Shown one piece after another: positions 6,055 to 12,816 of a stretch of 16,998 nt of DNA (position 1 is the first letter of the stretch; every line of letters starts with the position of its first letter). The DNA comes from Oscillospiraceae bacterium UBA3851 (GTDB lineage: Bacteria > Bacillota > Clostridia > Oscillospirales > Oscillospiraceae). The stretch spans positions 1-16,998 of the forward strand of contig DGHJ01000047.1 of NCBI GenBank assembly GCA_002392625.1. The letters run 5' to 3'. Made by a program: the position numbers and the translations under genes. The notes under the pieces were generated by a model, which worked only from the letters and a program-made list of their open reading frames with translations, was not told where the DNA came from and ran no database searches.

Positions 6055-7041
6055 TTACAGTAAATGGTTGTCCCGTAAATATGCCAACGTTGTCTCCGGC
6101 ACCAGCTGCCCCAGACGGTCCTCCTGTCCGGTGCCCAGCAGGGCGCGCACCTCGCTGGCGCTGACAGGCCTCTCTCCTGCCTCTGCGCGCCGGATCTCAC
6201 GCACCTCGATGCCCCGCGGGGGCAGATAGCTCTCCATAGCCCGGTTGTAGGCCTCCGTCACGGGAGACAGGGGCTCCGTGCCCACGTAGCGCCGGGTAAT
6301 ACCCAGTGCAGGGGCAAACCGGGTTGCAAAGATCTCCATATCCAAACGGCACTTGACGTCCGCCGCATCGGCCTTGTCCTTCAGAAAGTACGTGGGGAAC
6401 GTGGCCTGAGAGATGAGGTACGGTCCCGTGGGGCAGACCACCACGTTGGAAAGGTCCGCCGTGCCCCGGCGCACCAGCTCCAGCCGGTCAGCCGCCGGGA
6501 AATGTCCCTTCTCCTCGGATAGAACGAACACGTACACCCGCTCGCACTCCCGGGCAGCCGTCTCAATTAGATAGCGGTGGCCCAGAGTGAAGGGGTCGCA
6601 GTTCATCACCGCCGCCCCCGTAACGCCTTCCACCGGCGCCAGCGCAAGAGACGAGACAAAGTCCGCCACGCCGTTTCGGCGGTTTTCCATCAACAGCACG
6701 TCCTCGGTACGGGCCACGCCGTAGAAGAACAGATCCTCGAACATCCAGCGGTTTTTCGGCTTGGTGTAGAGGAACAGGTGGTCCAGGCCGTGGGAAAAAG
6801 CCTCCTTCCGCAGCGCCGTCACCACGGCGGCGTTACATCCCTCGCCCTGGTGGGCAGCCGCCGTAGCCAGATATTTCAGCACGCAGCCGTCCCGGGCGCC
6901 GGTGGCGATCAGTTCATCGCCGTCCCAGGCCAGCACGGTGTATTCCGCCGGCGCCTCCGGATGCAGCTCCTCCGCCTCCAGCAGCCTGCGCCACGCGGCC
7001 TCCTGCGCCTCGTTCAGGTACTTGACGCCCTCCAGTTCCAC
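6055..7041 (-). CDS. citC: [Citrate/citramalate (pro-3S)-lyase] ligase
   Basis: A 328-residue enzyme that uses ATP and acetate to acetylate the thiol of the lyase acyl carrier protein cofactor, switching the lyase on. The N-terminal third is GNAT-like (ATAAAHQGEGCNAAVV). The C-terminal domain is a cytidylyltransferase-like fold with NCDPFTLGHRYLIETAA as the HxGH-type signature, followed by family blocks ISQATFPTYFLKD, APALGITRRYVGTEP and RPVSASEVRALL. I prefer the GTG at 7041, with GGAGG 7 nt upstream; an in-frame ATG at 7062 lies only a few bases after the predicted transcription start and has AGGAG only 2 nt away. It is divergent from the acyl carrier protein gene it serves. The other cofactor genes, citX and citG, are not in the window. 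Confidence 0.93.
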   Translation of the reverse strand: MELEGVKYLNEAQEAAWRRLLEAEELHPEAPAEYTVLAWDGDELIATGARDGCVLKYLATAAAHQGEGCNAAVVTALRKEAFSHGLDHLFLYTKPKNRWMFEDLFFYGVARTEDVLLMENRRNGVADFVSSLALAPVEGVTGAAVMNCDPFTLGHRYLIETAARECERVYVFVLSEEKGHFPAADRLELVRRGTADLSNVVVCPTGPYLISQATFPTYFLKDKADAADVKCRLDMEIFATRFAPALGITRRYVGTEPLSPVTEAYNRAMESYLPPRGIEVREIRRAEAGERPVSASEVRALLGTGQEDRLGQLVPETTLAYLRDNHLL

Positions 7042-7072
7042 GACCTCACCTCCCCGGATCATTTCTCCTGTT

Positions 7073-7101
7073 AGTATATCGTAGATTTCCCCGTTTGAAA
7101 A
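7073..7101 (-). promoter_or_regulatory. Candidate promoter of citC
   Basis: On the minus strand TATACT (7078-7073) is a good -10 box, with TTTTCA (7101-7096) 17 bp upstream matching 4 of 6 bases of the -35 consensus. The predicted start near 7066 supports the GTG start codon at 7041 rather than the ATG at 7062. Confidence 0.45.
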
Positions 7102-7123
7102 GACAAAAGCATCAGAAAAAAGG

Positions 7124-7152
7124 TTGAAATTCCCTGTGCGCTATTGTATTAT
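7124..7152 (+). promoter_or_regulatory. Promoter of the citramalate lyase / mesaconase operon
   Basis: TTGAAA (7124-7129) and TATTAT (7147-7152) are spaced by 17 bp with a TG directly before the -10. An alternative perfect TATAAT at 7152-7157 has no fitting -35. The region between 7063 and 7201 is AT-rich and holds divergent promoters. Confidence 0.65.
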
Positions 7153-7166
7153 ATAATATCATTAAA

Positions 7167-7180
7167 TTGTTCTAGTACAA
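7167..7180. promoter_or_regulatory. Candidate GntR operator at the citD promoter
   Basis: TTGTTCTAGTACAA is a 14-bp near-perfect palindrome (one mismatched pair) placed about 7 bp after the predicted transcription start. Its reverse complement TTGTACTAGAACAA shares 11 of 14 bases with the site at 11209-11222 in front of gntR, which suggests binding by the same regulator. Confidence 0.55.
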
Positions 7181-7201
7181 ATTGTAGAAAGGACTGCTGA
7201 T

Positions 7202-7465
7202 ATGGACATCATCAAGAAAGCCTCCGCAGGCACACTGGAATCCAGCGATGTCTATGTGGAGATCGAGCCCGGCCAGGGCATCCAGCTGGAGCTGGAGTCC
7301 GTGGTGGAGCAGCAATTCGGTGACAGCATCCGCGCATTGGTGCAGGAGGTGCTGGCGGAGTACGGCGTGGAGAACGCCAGGCTCCACATCGCCGACCGCG
7401 GTGCGCTGGACTGCGTGATCCGCGCCAGAGTGGAGACCGCCGTTGCGCGGGGGAAAGGAGAGTAA
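7202..7465 (+). CDS. citD: Citramalate/citrate lyase acyl carrier protein (gamma subunit)
   Basis: An 87-residue acyl carrier subunit. Ser14, in AGTLESSD, matches the serine of CitD that carries the 2'-(5''-phosphoribosyl)-3'-dephospho-CoA arm, and VEQQFGDSIR and DRGALDCVIRARVE are the other conserved blocks. The thiol-acetylated arm is swapped for citramalate and released as acetyl-ACP plus pyruvate during turnover. AAAGGA lies 8 nt before the ATG. It is the first gene of a five-gene operon, with only 3 nt between its stop and citE. The family alone cannot separate citrate from citramalate lyase; the neighbouring glutamate mutase, ammonia-lyase and hydratase genes favour citramalate. Confidence 0.92.
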   Translation: MDIIKKASAGTLESSDVYVEIEPGQGIQLELESVVEQQFGDSIRALVQEVLAEYGVENARLHIADRGALDCVIRARVETAVARGKGE

Positions 7466-7468
7466 ATC

Positions 7469-8353
7469 ATGCGACGTTCCATGCTGTTTATCCCCGGCAA
7501 CACGCCGAATCTGCTGATCAACGGCGCGTATCTGGGTGCCGACGCCCTGATCTTTGATCTGGAGGATGCCGTGTCCCCCGATGAGAAGGACTCCGCCCGC
7601 AATCTGGTGCGCAACACCATGAAGTACATGGACCTGCGCCGCTGCGAGGTCATCGTGCGCATCAACTCCATCGACACCGACTACTGGAAGAAGGATCTGG
7701 ACGCCATCATGCCCCAGAAGCCCGCTCTCATCATGCTGCCCAAGTCCGGCTGCGCGCAGGACATTCTCACCGCCGACGCCTACATGACCGAGGTGGAGGA
7801 GCGTCTGGGCTGGGAGAAGAACACCGTCCGGCTCATGCCCCTCATTGAGACGGCGCTGGGCGTGGAGAACGCCTTTGCCATCGCCTCCGCCAGCTCCCGC
7901 GTGGCCGCCATCTTCCTGGGCGCCGAGGATCTGACGGCTGACCTCCGGTGCAAGCGCACCAAGGGCGGCAATGAGATTGCCTACGCCCGCAGCCGCATGG
8001 TGGTGGCCGCCCGCGCCGCCAACGTGGACGTATACGACACCCCCTTCACCGACGTCAACGACGACGAGGGCATCCGGGTGGACGCCGAGTACGCCAAGTC
8101 CCTGGGCTTTACCGGCAAGGCCTCCATCTCTCCCCGCCACGTGGGCGTTATCAACGAGGTGTTCAGCCCCTCCCAGAAGGATATTGATTACGCATATGAG
8201 GTCATGGAGGCCATTCGCCTGGCCCACGAGCAGGGCCGCGGCGCCATTGCCCTCCACGGCAAGATGATCGACGCACCCATCGTGGCCCGGGCACAGCAGA
8301 CCATTGCCATGGCCGAGGAAATGGGTGTGGGAAAGGTGGTAGACCATGAATAA
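7469..8353 (+). CDS. citE: Citramalyl-/citryl-ACP lyase beta subunit (HpcH/HpaI family)
   Basis: A 294-residue TIM-barrel lyase that cleaves citramalyl-ACP (or citryl-ACP) to acetyl-ACP and a 2-oxoacid, here most likely pyruvate. Family blocks are PGNTPNLL at the N-terminus, GADALIFDLEDAVSPDEKD with the Mg-binding acidic cluster, IVRINSIDT with the substrate-binding Arg, LMPLIETALGVENA, and FLGAEDLTADL. Length fits CitE. GGAAAGGAGAG precedes the ATG, and its 3' end overlaps citF by 8 nt, which suggests translational coupling. The substrate assignment to citramalate is inferred from the pathway context. Confidence 0.93.
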   Translation: MRRSMLFIPGNTPNLLINGAYLGADALIFDLEDAVSPDEKDSARNLVRNTMKYMDLRRCEVIVRINSIDTDYWKKDLDAIMPQKPALIMLPKSGCAQDILTADAYMTEVEERLGWEKNTVRLMPLIETALGVENAFAIASASSRVAAIFLGAEDLTADLRCKRTKGGNEIAYARSRMVVAARAANVDVYDTPFTDVNDDEGIRVDAEYAKSLGFTGKASISPRHVGVINEVFSPSQKDIDYAYEVMEAIRLAHEQGRGAIALHGKMIDAPIVARAQQTIAMAEEMGVGKVVDHE

Positions 8354-9758
8354 CAAAGTTGTTTCCTCCCTGCGGGAGGCTATTGAGCTCTCCGGCCTGA
8401 AGAGCGGCATGACCGTGTCCTTCCACCACCACCTGCGCAACGGCGACTTCGTGCTGAACATGGTCATGGCGGAGATCGCCCAGATGGGCATCCGGGATCT
8501 GACCGTCAACGCCAGCTCCCTCTTCGACATCCATGCTCCCCTGCTGCAGCACATCGAGAACCACGTGGTCACCAAGATCCAGACCGACTACATGTCCGGC
8601 GTCATCGGCAAGGCCGTTTCCCGGGGCATTCTGGAAACTCCCGTGGAGTTCCGCACCCACGGCGGCCGCCCCAGCGACATCGAGCTGGGCCGCACCCCCA
8701 TTGACGTGGCCTTTATCGCCGCCCCCGCCTCCGACGGCATGGGCAACTGCTCCGGCAAGTACGGCAAGAGCGCCTGCGGCAGCCTGGGCTACGCCTATCC
8801 CGACGCCATGAACGCCAAAAAGGTGGTGGTCATCACCGACAATCTGGTGGACTATCCCCTGCTGGACTGGTCCATCCCCGAGACCTGTGTGGACTACGTG
8901 GTAACGGTGGACGCCATTGGCGACCCCCATGGCATCGTCTCCGGCACCACCAAGATCACCCGCGACCCGGTGGGTCTTGTCATGGCCGACCGCGCCGCCC
9001 AGGTGATCCGCCATTCCGGTCTTCTGAAGGACGGCTTCTCCTTCCAGACCGGCGCCGGCGGCGCCTCTCTGGCCGCCGCCAAGTTCCTCAAGGACATCAT
9101 GCTCAAGGAGAACATCCACGGCAGCTTCGGCTCCGGCGGCATCACCGGCTACATGGTGGATATGCTCAACGAGGGCTGCTTCCAGTCCCTGATGGACGTG
9201 CAGTGCTTTGATCTGAAGGCTGTGGAGTCCATCCGCACCAATCCCCGCCATCAGGAGATCTCCGCCTCCCACTACGCCAGCCCCAGCGCACGCAGCGCCG
9301 TGGTGGACAGCCTGGACGTGGTGATTCTGGGCGCCACCGAGGTGGACACCGACTTCAACGTCAACGTCCATACCGACTCCAACGGCTACATCATGGGCGG
9401 CTCCGGCGGTCACAGCGACACCGCCGCCGGTGCCAAGCTGTCCATGATCATCGCCCCCCTGTTCCGCGCCCGTCTCCCCATCGTCACCGACCGTGTCAAC
9501 TGCATCTCCACCCCCGGCCGCGACATCGACGTGCTGGTGACCCAGGCGGGCATCGCCGTGAACCCCAAGGACACCGAGCTGCGGCAGCGCCTCATTGACG
9601 CCGGTCTGCCCATCGTGGACATCCACGAGCTGAAGGAGCTGGCCGAGCGCACCACCGGTGCTCCCGCCCACATCGCCAAGGGCGACCGGGTGGTTGCCAA
9701 CGTCATCTACCGCGACGGCACGCTGCTGGATACCATCCGCAGCGTACCCACCAAGTGA
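8346..9758 (+). CDS. citF: Citramalate/citrate lyase alpha subunit (ACP transferase)
   Basis: A 470-residue CoA-transferase-like subunit that exchanges the acetyl group on the carrier protein for citramalate (or citrate). Conserved blocks include GGRPSDIELG, APASDGMGNCSG, ITRDPVGLVMAD, the glycine-rich FQTGAGGASLAAAKFL and GSFGSGGITGYMVDML, and VLGATEVDTDFNVNVHTDSNG (slightly varied). It is about 40 residues shorter than the enterobacterial CitF (about 510), mainly at the N-terminus; the start is fixed by AAAGGTGG and by the overlap with citE, so I see no sign of truncation. In this operon it is best read as the citramalate lyase alpha subunit. Confidence 0.92.
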   Translation: MNNKVVSSLREAIELSGLKSGMTVSFHHHLRNGDFVLNMVMAEIAQMGIRDLTVNASSLFDIHAPLLQHIENHVVTKIQTDYMSGVIGKAVSRGILETPVEFRTHGGRPSDIELGRTPIDVAFIAAPASDGMGNCSGKYGKSACGSLGYAYPDAMNAKKVVVITDNLVDYPLLDWSIPETCVDYVVTVDAIGDPHGIVSGTTKITRDPVGLVMADRAAQVIRHSGLLKDGFSFQTGAGGASLAAAKFLKDIMLKENIHGSFGSGGITGYMVDMLNEGCFQSLMDVQCFDLKAVESIRTNPRHQEISASHYASPSARSAVVDSLDVVILGATEVDTDFNVNVHTDSNGYIMGGSGGHSDTAAGAKLSMIIAPLFRARLPIVTDRVNCISTPGRDIDVLVTQAGIAVNPKDTELRQRLIDAGLPIVDIHELKELAERTTGAPAHIAKGDRVVANVIYRDGTLLDTIRSVPTK

Positions 9759-9769
9759 GGGAGGCCGCT

Positions 9770-10609
9770 ATGAGAGAGATTTCCGCCAGTCAGATCACCG
9801 ACGTGGTGGCCCGCCTCTGTGTGGAGGCCAACTGCCACCTGCCCCAGGACATGAAGGCCTGTATTGAGTGCAGCCACGACGCGGAGCCCTGGGCTCCCGC
9901 CCGTGAGATCCTGGAGCGCATCACCGAGAATTACCGTATCGCCGACGAGCGGTGCCAGCCCATCTGCCAGGACACCGGCGTAGCCTGCGTGTTCCTGGAG
10001 ATTGGTCAGGAGGTCCACGTCAACGGCAGCATCGAAGACGCCGTCAACGAGGGCGTCCGCCGCGGCTACACAGAGGGCTATCTCCGCAAGTCCGTGGTCC
10101 GGGATCCTCTGGACCGCGTCAACACCGGGGACAACACCCCCGCCATGATCTACTACGATCTGGTGCCCGGCGACGCTCTGAAGATCACCGTAGCCCCCAA
10201 GGGCTTCGGCAGCGAGAACATGAGCCAGCTGAAAATGCTCAAGCCCTCCGACGGCCTGCAGGGCGTCAAGGACTTCGTGCTGAAGGTGGTGGAGGACGCC
10301 GGTCCCAACCCCTGTCCCCCCATCGTGGTGGGCGTGGGCGTCGGCGGTACCTTCGACAAGGCGGCGTACCTGGCCAAGAAGGCACTGATGCGCCCGGTGG
10401 ATCAGCGCAGTACCGATCCCTTCTACGCCGATCTGGAGCAGGAGCTGCTGGAGAAGATCAACGCGCTGGGCATCGGCCCCCAGGGCTTCGGCGGCAAGAC
10501 CACCGCTCTGGCTGTGAACATTGAGCATTACCCCACCCATATTGCGGGCCTGCCCGTGGCGGTGAACATCAACTGCCACGTGACCCGCCACAAAACGGAG
10601 GTGCTGTGA
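9770..10609 (+). CDS. Mesaconase / class I fumarase-type hydratase alpha subunit
   Basis: A 279-residue subunit carrying the oxygen-sensitive [4Fe-4S] cluster. Three cysteines in the family positions are visible: Cys66 in CQDTG, Cys182 in NPCPP and Cys269 in NCHVTRH. It belongs to the two-subunit fumarase/tartrate dehydratase family, where several enzymes hydrate mesaconate to (S)-citramalate. Position directly after the lyase genes and in a locus that also makes mesaconate supports mesaconase (2-methylmalate dehydratase). Many two-subunit enzymes of this family also act on fumarate, so dual use is possible. Start is ATG 9770 with GAGGGAGG 5 nt upstream. Only 1 nt separates its stop from the beta subunit. 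Confidence 0.9.
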   Translation: MREISASQITDVVARLCVEANCHLPQDMKACIECSHDAEPWAPAREILERITENYRIADERCQPICQDTGVACVFLEIGQEVHVNGSIEDAVNEGVRRGYTEGYLRKSVVRDPLDRVNTGDNTPAMIYYDLVPGDALKITVAPKGFGSENMSQLKMLKPSDGLQGVKDFVLKVVEDAGPNPCPPIVVGVGVGGTFDKAAYLAKKALMRPVDQRSTDPFYADLEQELLEKINALGIGPQGFGGKTTALAVNIEHYPTHIAGLPVAVNINCHVTRHKTEVL

Positions 10610-10610
10610 A

Positions 10611-11168
10611 ATGGCCATTCGTGTAACCTCTCCCCTCACCCGTGAGGAGGCCCGGAAGCTCCATTCCGGCGACAGCTGCCTCATCTCCGGCGTGATCTAT
10701 ACCGCCCGGGACGCCGCCCACAAGCGGCTCTGCGAGCTGGCTGCCCAGGGCAAGGAGCTGCCTCTGGACGTGAAGGACGCCATCATCTACTACGTGGGCC
10801 CCACCCCCGCCCGGGAGGGTCAGGCCATCGGCTCTGCCGGACCCACCACCTCCTACCGCATGGACGCCTACAGTCCCACCCTTATCGCTCTGGGTGAAAC
10901 CGGCATGATCGGCAAGGGCAAGCGCGGCCCGGAGGTCATTGCCGCCATGAAGGAGCACGGCGCCGTGTACTTCGGCGCCATCGGCGGCTGCGGCGCACTG
11001 CTGAGCAAGTGCGTCAAGAAGGCCGAGGTCATCGCTTACGAGGATCTGGGCGCAGAAGCCATCCGCCGTCTGGAGGTGGAGGACTTCCCCGTGGTAGTCA
11101 TTATCGACAGCGAGGGCAACAACCTCTACGAAACCGGCAGGAAGAATTATCTGGAAAATCTTACCTAA
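10611..11168 (+). CDS. Mesaconase / class I fumarase-type hydratase beta subunit
   Basis: A 185-residue subunit that completes the active site of the hydratase with the alpha subunit. The family signature GPTTSYRMD (residues 77-85) and the block FGAIGGCGALL (121-131) are intact, as is the N-terminal TSPLTREEARKL. It is equivalent to the C-terminal domain of one-chain class I fumarases. It begins 1 nt after the alpha subunit stop, and GGAGGTG lies upstream within that gene. It ends the operon; no terminator hairpin lies between its stop and the gntR promoter, so some transcripts may run on. Confidence 0.9.
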   Translation: MAIRVTSPLTREEARKLHSGDSCLISGVIYTARDAAHKRLCELAAQGKELPLDVKDAIIYYVGPTPAREGQAIGSAGPTTSYRMDAYSPTLIALGETGMIGKGKRGPEVIAAMKEHGAVYFGAIGGCGALLSKCVKKAEVIAYEDLGAEAIRRLEVEDFPVVVIIDSEGNNLYETGRKNYLENLT

Positions 11169-11177
11169 AGTGACCCC

Positions 11178-11206
11178 TTGACAAAATTGGCCCATCTCTT
11201 TACAAT
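11178..11206 (+). promoter_or_regulatory. Strong promoter of the GntR regulator gene
   Basis: TTGACA (11178-11183) matches the -35 consensus fully, and TACAAT (11201-11206), one base off TATAAT, follows at exactly 17 bp. The predicted start is near 11213, inside the candidate operator. Confidence 0.85.
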
Positions 11207-11240
11207 GATTGTACTAGATCATTTGTGAAGGAGATGGGCC
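11189..11240. repeat. 10-bp inverted repeat spanning the gntR promoter and start region
   Basis: GGCCCATCTC (11189-11198) and GAGATGGGCC (11231-11240) are exact reverse complements 32 bp apart. The 3' arm contains the end of the AAGGAG ribosome binding site and one candidate start codon, while the 5' arm lies upstream of the predicted transcription start. Confidence 0.75.
11209..11222. promoter_or_regulatory. Candidate GntR operator at its own promoter
   Basis: TTGTACTAGATCAT begins 2 bp after the -10 box and covers the transcription start. It keeps the TTGTACTAG half found in the reverse complement of the site at the citD promoter. Position fits autorepression. Confidence 0.5.
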
Positions 11241-11242
11241 TT

Positions 11243-12229
11243 TTGTTGGATTTGTATCAGCTGCGCCCGGAACAGGGCATTCCCATCTATCAGCAGCTGG
11301 TGGATATGATCCTGGCGCAGGTGAAAAACGGAACGCTGCCGGTCAACACCCAACTGCCCACCGTGCGCGATCTGGCGGAGCGGCTGAACGTGGCGCGTGG
11401 TACGGTGAAACGGGCATACGACGAGCTGGAGCAGCAGGGCACCATCACCAAGATTCAGGGCCGCGGCACCTTTGTCAGCTACCAGCCCGCCTCCTCCGAC
11501 AGCCGCAAGGAGCGGGCCATGGCTGCCATCGACCAGATGCTGGACACCATGGAGAAGCTGGATTTCTCCATGACGGAGATCAATATCTTTCTTGACTTGA
11601 AGCTGCGGGAGCGGGCCTTCCATCAGGACAACCTGAAGGTCGCCGTGGTGGAGTGCAACCCCGAGGCACTCTCCCAGCTGACGGACCAGCTCCACAGGAC
11701 GGTGGACCCGGTGGATCTCTACGCTCACCTTCTCCACGACGTGGAACAGTATCCCTACCGCATCGGCGAGGACATGGATCTGATCGTCACCAGCGCCGAG
11801 CACGCCGACGTGCTGAAGGACGTGATCTCCCAGAAGGACAAGATTGCCAAGATCGCCCTGCGGCTCATGCCCCAGAGCGTGGCCCGGATCTTAAGGCTGA
11901 CCCCCGGTCAGCGGGTAGGCATTCTCTGCCGCAGCCGCCGGTTCGGCGAGCTGGTCCACGCCGTATGCTCCACCTATGCCGAGGATGCGGAGATCCGGCA
12001 GCCCAGACTTTTGGACGAGGTGCCGGACCTGCGTGATTACCTGTCTCAGCTCTCCGCTTTGGTAGTTCCCGACGGCTTTGAGTCCTACTGTCCGGCGCCC
12101 ATTTTGCAACAACTCCGTGCCTTTGATGCAGAACACCCTCTGATCCGCTGGCGGTATCAGGTGGACGAGGGCTCTATGATGTACCTGACGGAGCGAATTG
12201 ACCGTCTCCGGGAGAAAAAAAGGATATAA
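11243..12229 (+). CDS. GntR-family (YtrA-like) transcriptional regulator with long C-terminal domain
   Basis: A roughly 328-residue DNA-binding protein. Residues about 10-80 form a GntR winged helix: GIPIYQQLVDMILAQVKNG, then LPTVRDLAERLNVARGTVKRAYDELE and the GRGTFVS wing. YtrA-type proteins usually stop soon after this; here about 240 more residues follow, containing a helical linker and an alpha/beta region (KVAVVECNPEALSQL, DMDLIVTSAEHADVL, GQRVGILCRSRRFGELV) that may bind a ligand. I do not recognise its family. The start is uncertain: TTG 11243 has AAGGAG at 9 nt, ATG 11234 touches the AAGGAG, and GTG 11225 has no site. Standing between the two halves of the methylaspartate pathway, it is the likely local regulator, perhaps responding to a pathway intermediate. 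Confidence 0.88.
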   Translation: MLDLYQLRPEQGIPIYQQLVDMILAQVKNGTLPVNTQLPTVRDLAERLNVARGTVKRAYDELEQQGTITKIQGRGTFVSYQPASSDSRKERAMAAIDQMLDTMEKLDFSMTEINIFLDLKLRERAFHQDNLKVAVVECNPEALSQLTDQLHRTVDPVDLYAHLLHDVEQYPYRIGEDMDLIVTSAEHADVLKDVISQKDKIAKIALRLMPQSVARILRLTPGQRVGILCRSRRFGELVHAVCSTYAEDAEIRQPRLLDEVPDLRDYLSQLSALVVPDGFESYCPAPILQQLRAFDAEHPLIRWRYQVDEGSMMYLTERIDRLREKKRI

Positions 12230-12238
12230 AAACGATGC

Positions 12239-12274
12239 GTTCACCGCTTGCCTGCAAGCGGTGAACTTTTTCTT
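12239..12274 (+). terminator. Intrinsic terminator of gntR
   Basis: GTTCACCGCTTG (12239-12250) and CAAGCGGTGAAC (12255-12266) form a perfect 12-bp stem with a CCTG loop, followed by TTTTTCTT. It starts 10 bp after the gntR stop and separates the two transcription units. Confidence 0.95.
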
Positions 12275-12295
12275 GCAAAATCTAACTTTTTCTTG
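12264..12295. repeat. 12-bp direct repeat upstream of the mutS promoter
   Basis: AACTTTTTCTTG occurs at 12264-12275 and again at 12284-12295, 20 bp apart, close to two helical turns. The first copy overlaps the terminator T-tract and the second runs into the -35 box. Confidence 0.6.
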
Positions 12296-12321
12296 ACTTG
12301 TGTTATGGTTCAATGTAGTAT
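12293..12321 (+). promoter_or_regulatory. Promoter of the glutamate mutase operon
   Basis: TTGACT (12293-12298) and TAGTAT (12316-12321) are spaced by 17 bp. The predicted start near 12328 leaves a leader of about 55 nt with GAGG 10 nt before the mutS ATG. No cobalamin riboswitch fits in this short leader. Confidence 0.7.
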
Positions 12322-12322
12322 A

Positions 12323-12336
12323 TAGGTATAGAACAA
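12323..12336. promoter_or_regulatory. Degenerate GntR operator candidate at the mutS promoter
   Basis: TAGGTATAGAACAA keeps the TAGAACAA half of the operator (10 of 14 positions match the reverse complement of the citD-promoter site) and lies immediately after the -10, as at gntR. The left half is poorly conserved. Confidence 0.35.
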
Positions 12337-12382
12337 TGCAATTTTCTCGCAAAAATTCCCACAGAATTGAGGTACATACATT

Positions 12383-12811
12383 ATGGAAGAAACAAAGCGC
12401 AAGAAGGTGCTGGTCATCGGCGTCATCGGCGCTGACGTCCACGCCGTGGGCAACAAGATCCTCTACCACGCCTTTACGGAGGCCGGCTTCGAGGTGGTCA
12501 ACCTGGGTGTTATGGTGTCCCAGGAGGAGTACATCGCAGCCGCCATCGAGTCCAATGCCGACGCCATCGTCATCTCCTCCCTGTACGGTCAGGGCGAGCT
12601 GGACTGCCGCGGCATGCGGGAGAAGTGTGACGAGGCCGGTCTGAAGGGCATTCCCCTGCTGGTGGGCGGCAACATCGTCATCGGCAAGCAGTCCTTTGAG
12701 GATGTGGAGAAGCGCTTCAAGGCCATGGGCTTTGACCGCGTCTTCCCTCCCGGAACGCCTCCTGAGACCACGATCGAGGCCCTGCATGAGCTGCTGGACG
12801 GGAAAGAGTGA
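12383..12811 (+). CDS. glmS/mutS: Glutamate mutase sigma subunit (B12-binding)
   Basis: A 142-residue Rossmann-like cobalamin-binding subunit of glutamate mutase, which converts L-glutamate to (2S,3S)-3-methylaspartate by a radical mechanism in the cytoplasm. The base-off/His-on motif DVHAVG (Asp18, His20, Gly23) supplies the lower cobalt ligand, with ISSLYGQGE and LLVGGNIVIG as the other conserved loops. Length agrees with the clostridial sigma subunits (about 137). First gene of its operon, with a rather weak GAGG ribosome binding site 10 nt upstream. Its stop overlaps a possible GTG start of the reactivase gene. This gene has no relation to the DNA mismatch repair protein MutS despite the shared symbol. 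Confidence 0.96.
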   Translation: MEETKRKKVLVIGVIGADVHAVGNKILYHAFTEAGFEVVNLGVMVSQEEYIAAAIESNADAIVISSLYGQGELDCRGMREKCDEAGLKGIPLLVGGNIVIGKQSFEDVEKRFKAMGFDRVFPPGTPPETTIEALHELLDGKE

Positions 12812-12816
12812 GCGGC

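Noticed and set aside
5032..6063. 343-codon plus-strand frame opposite the P-loop/SAD gene
   Set aside because: Antisense to a gene with Walker A and SAD motifs and a good ribosome binding site; the frame has no recognisable motif.
8202..9671. 489-codon minus-strand frame opposite citF
   Set aside because: Translation is extremely Gly/His/Val-rich and low in complexity; citF on the plus strand has all family motifs, so this is a shadow.
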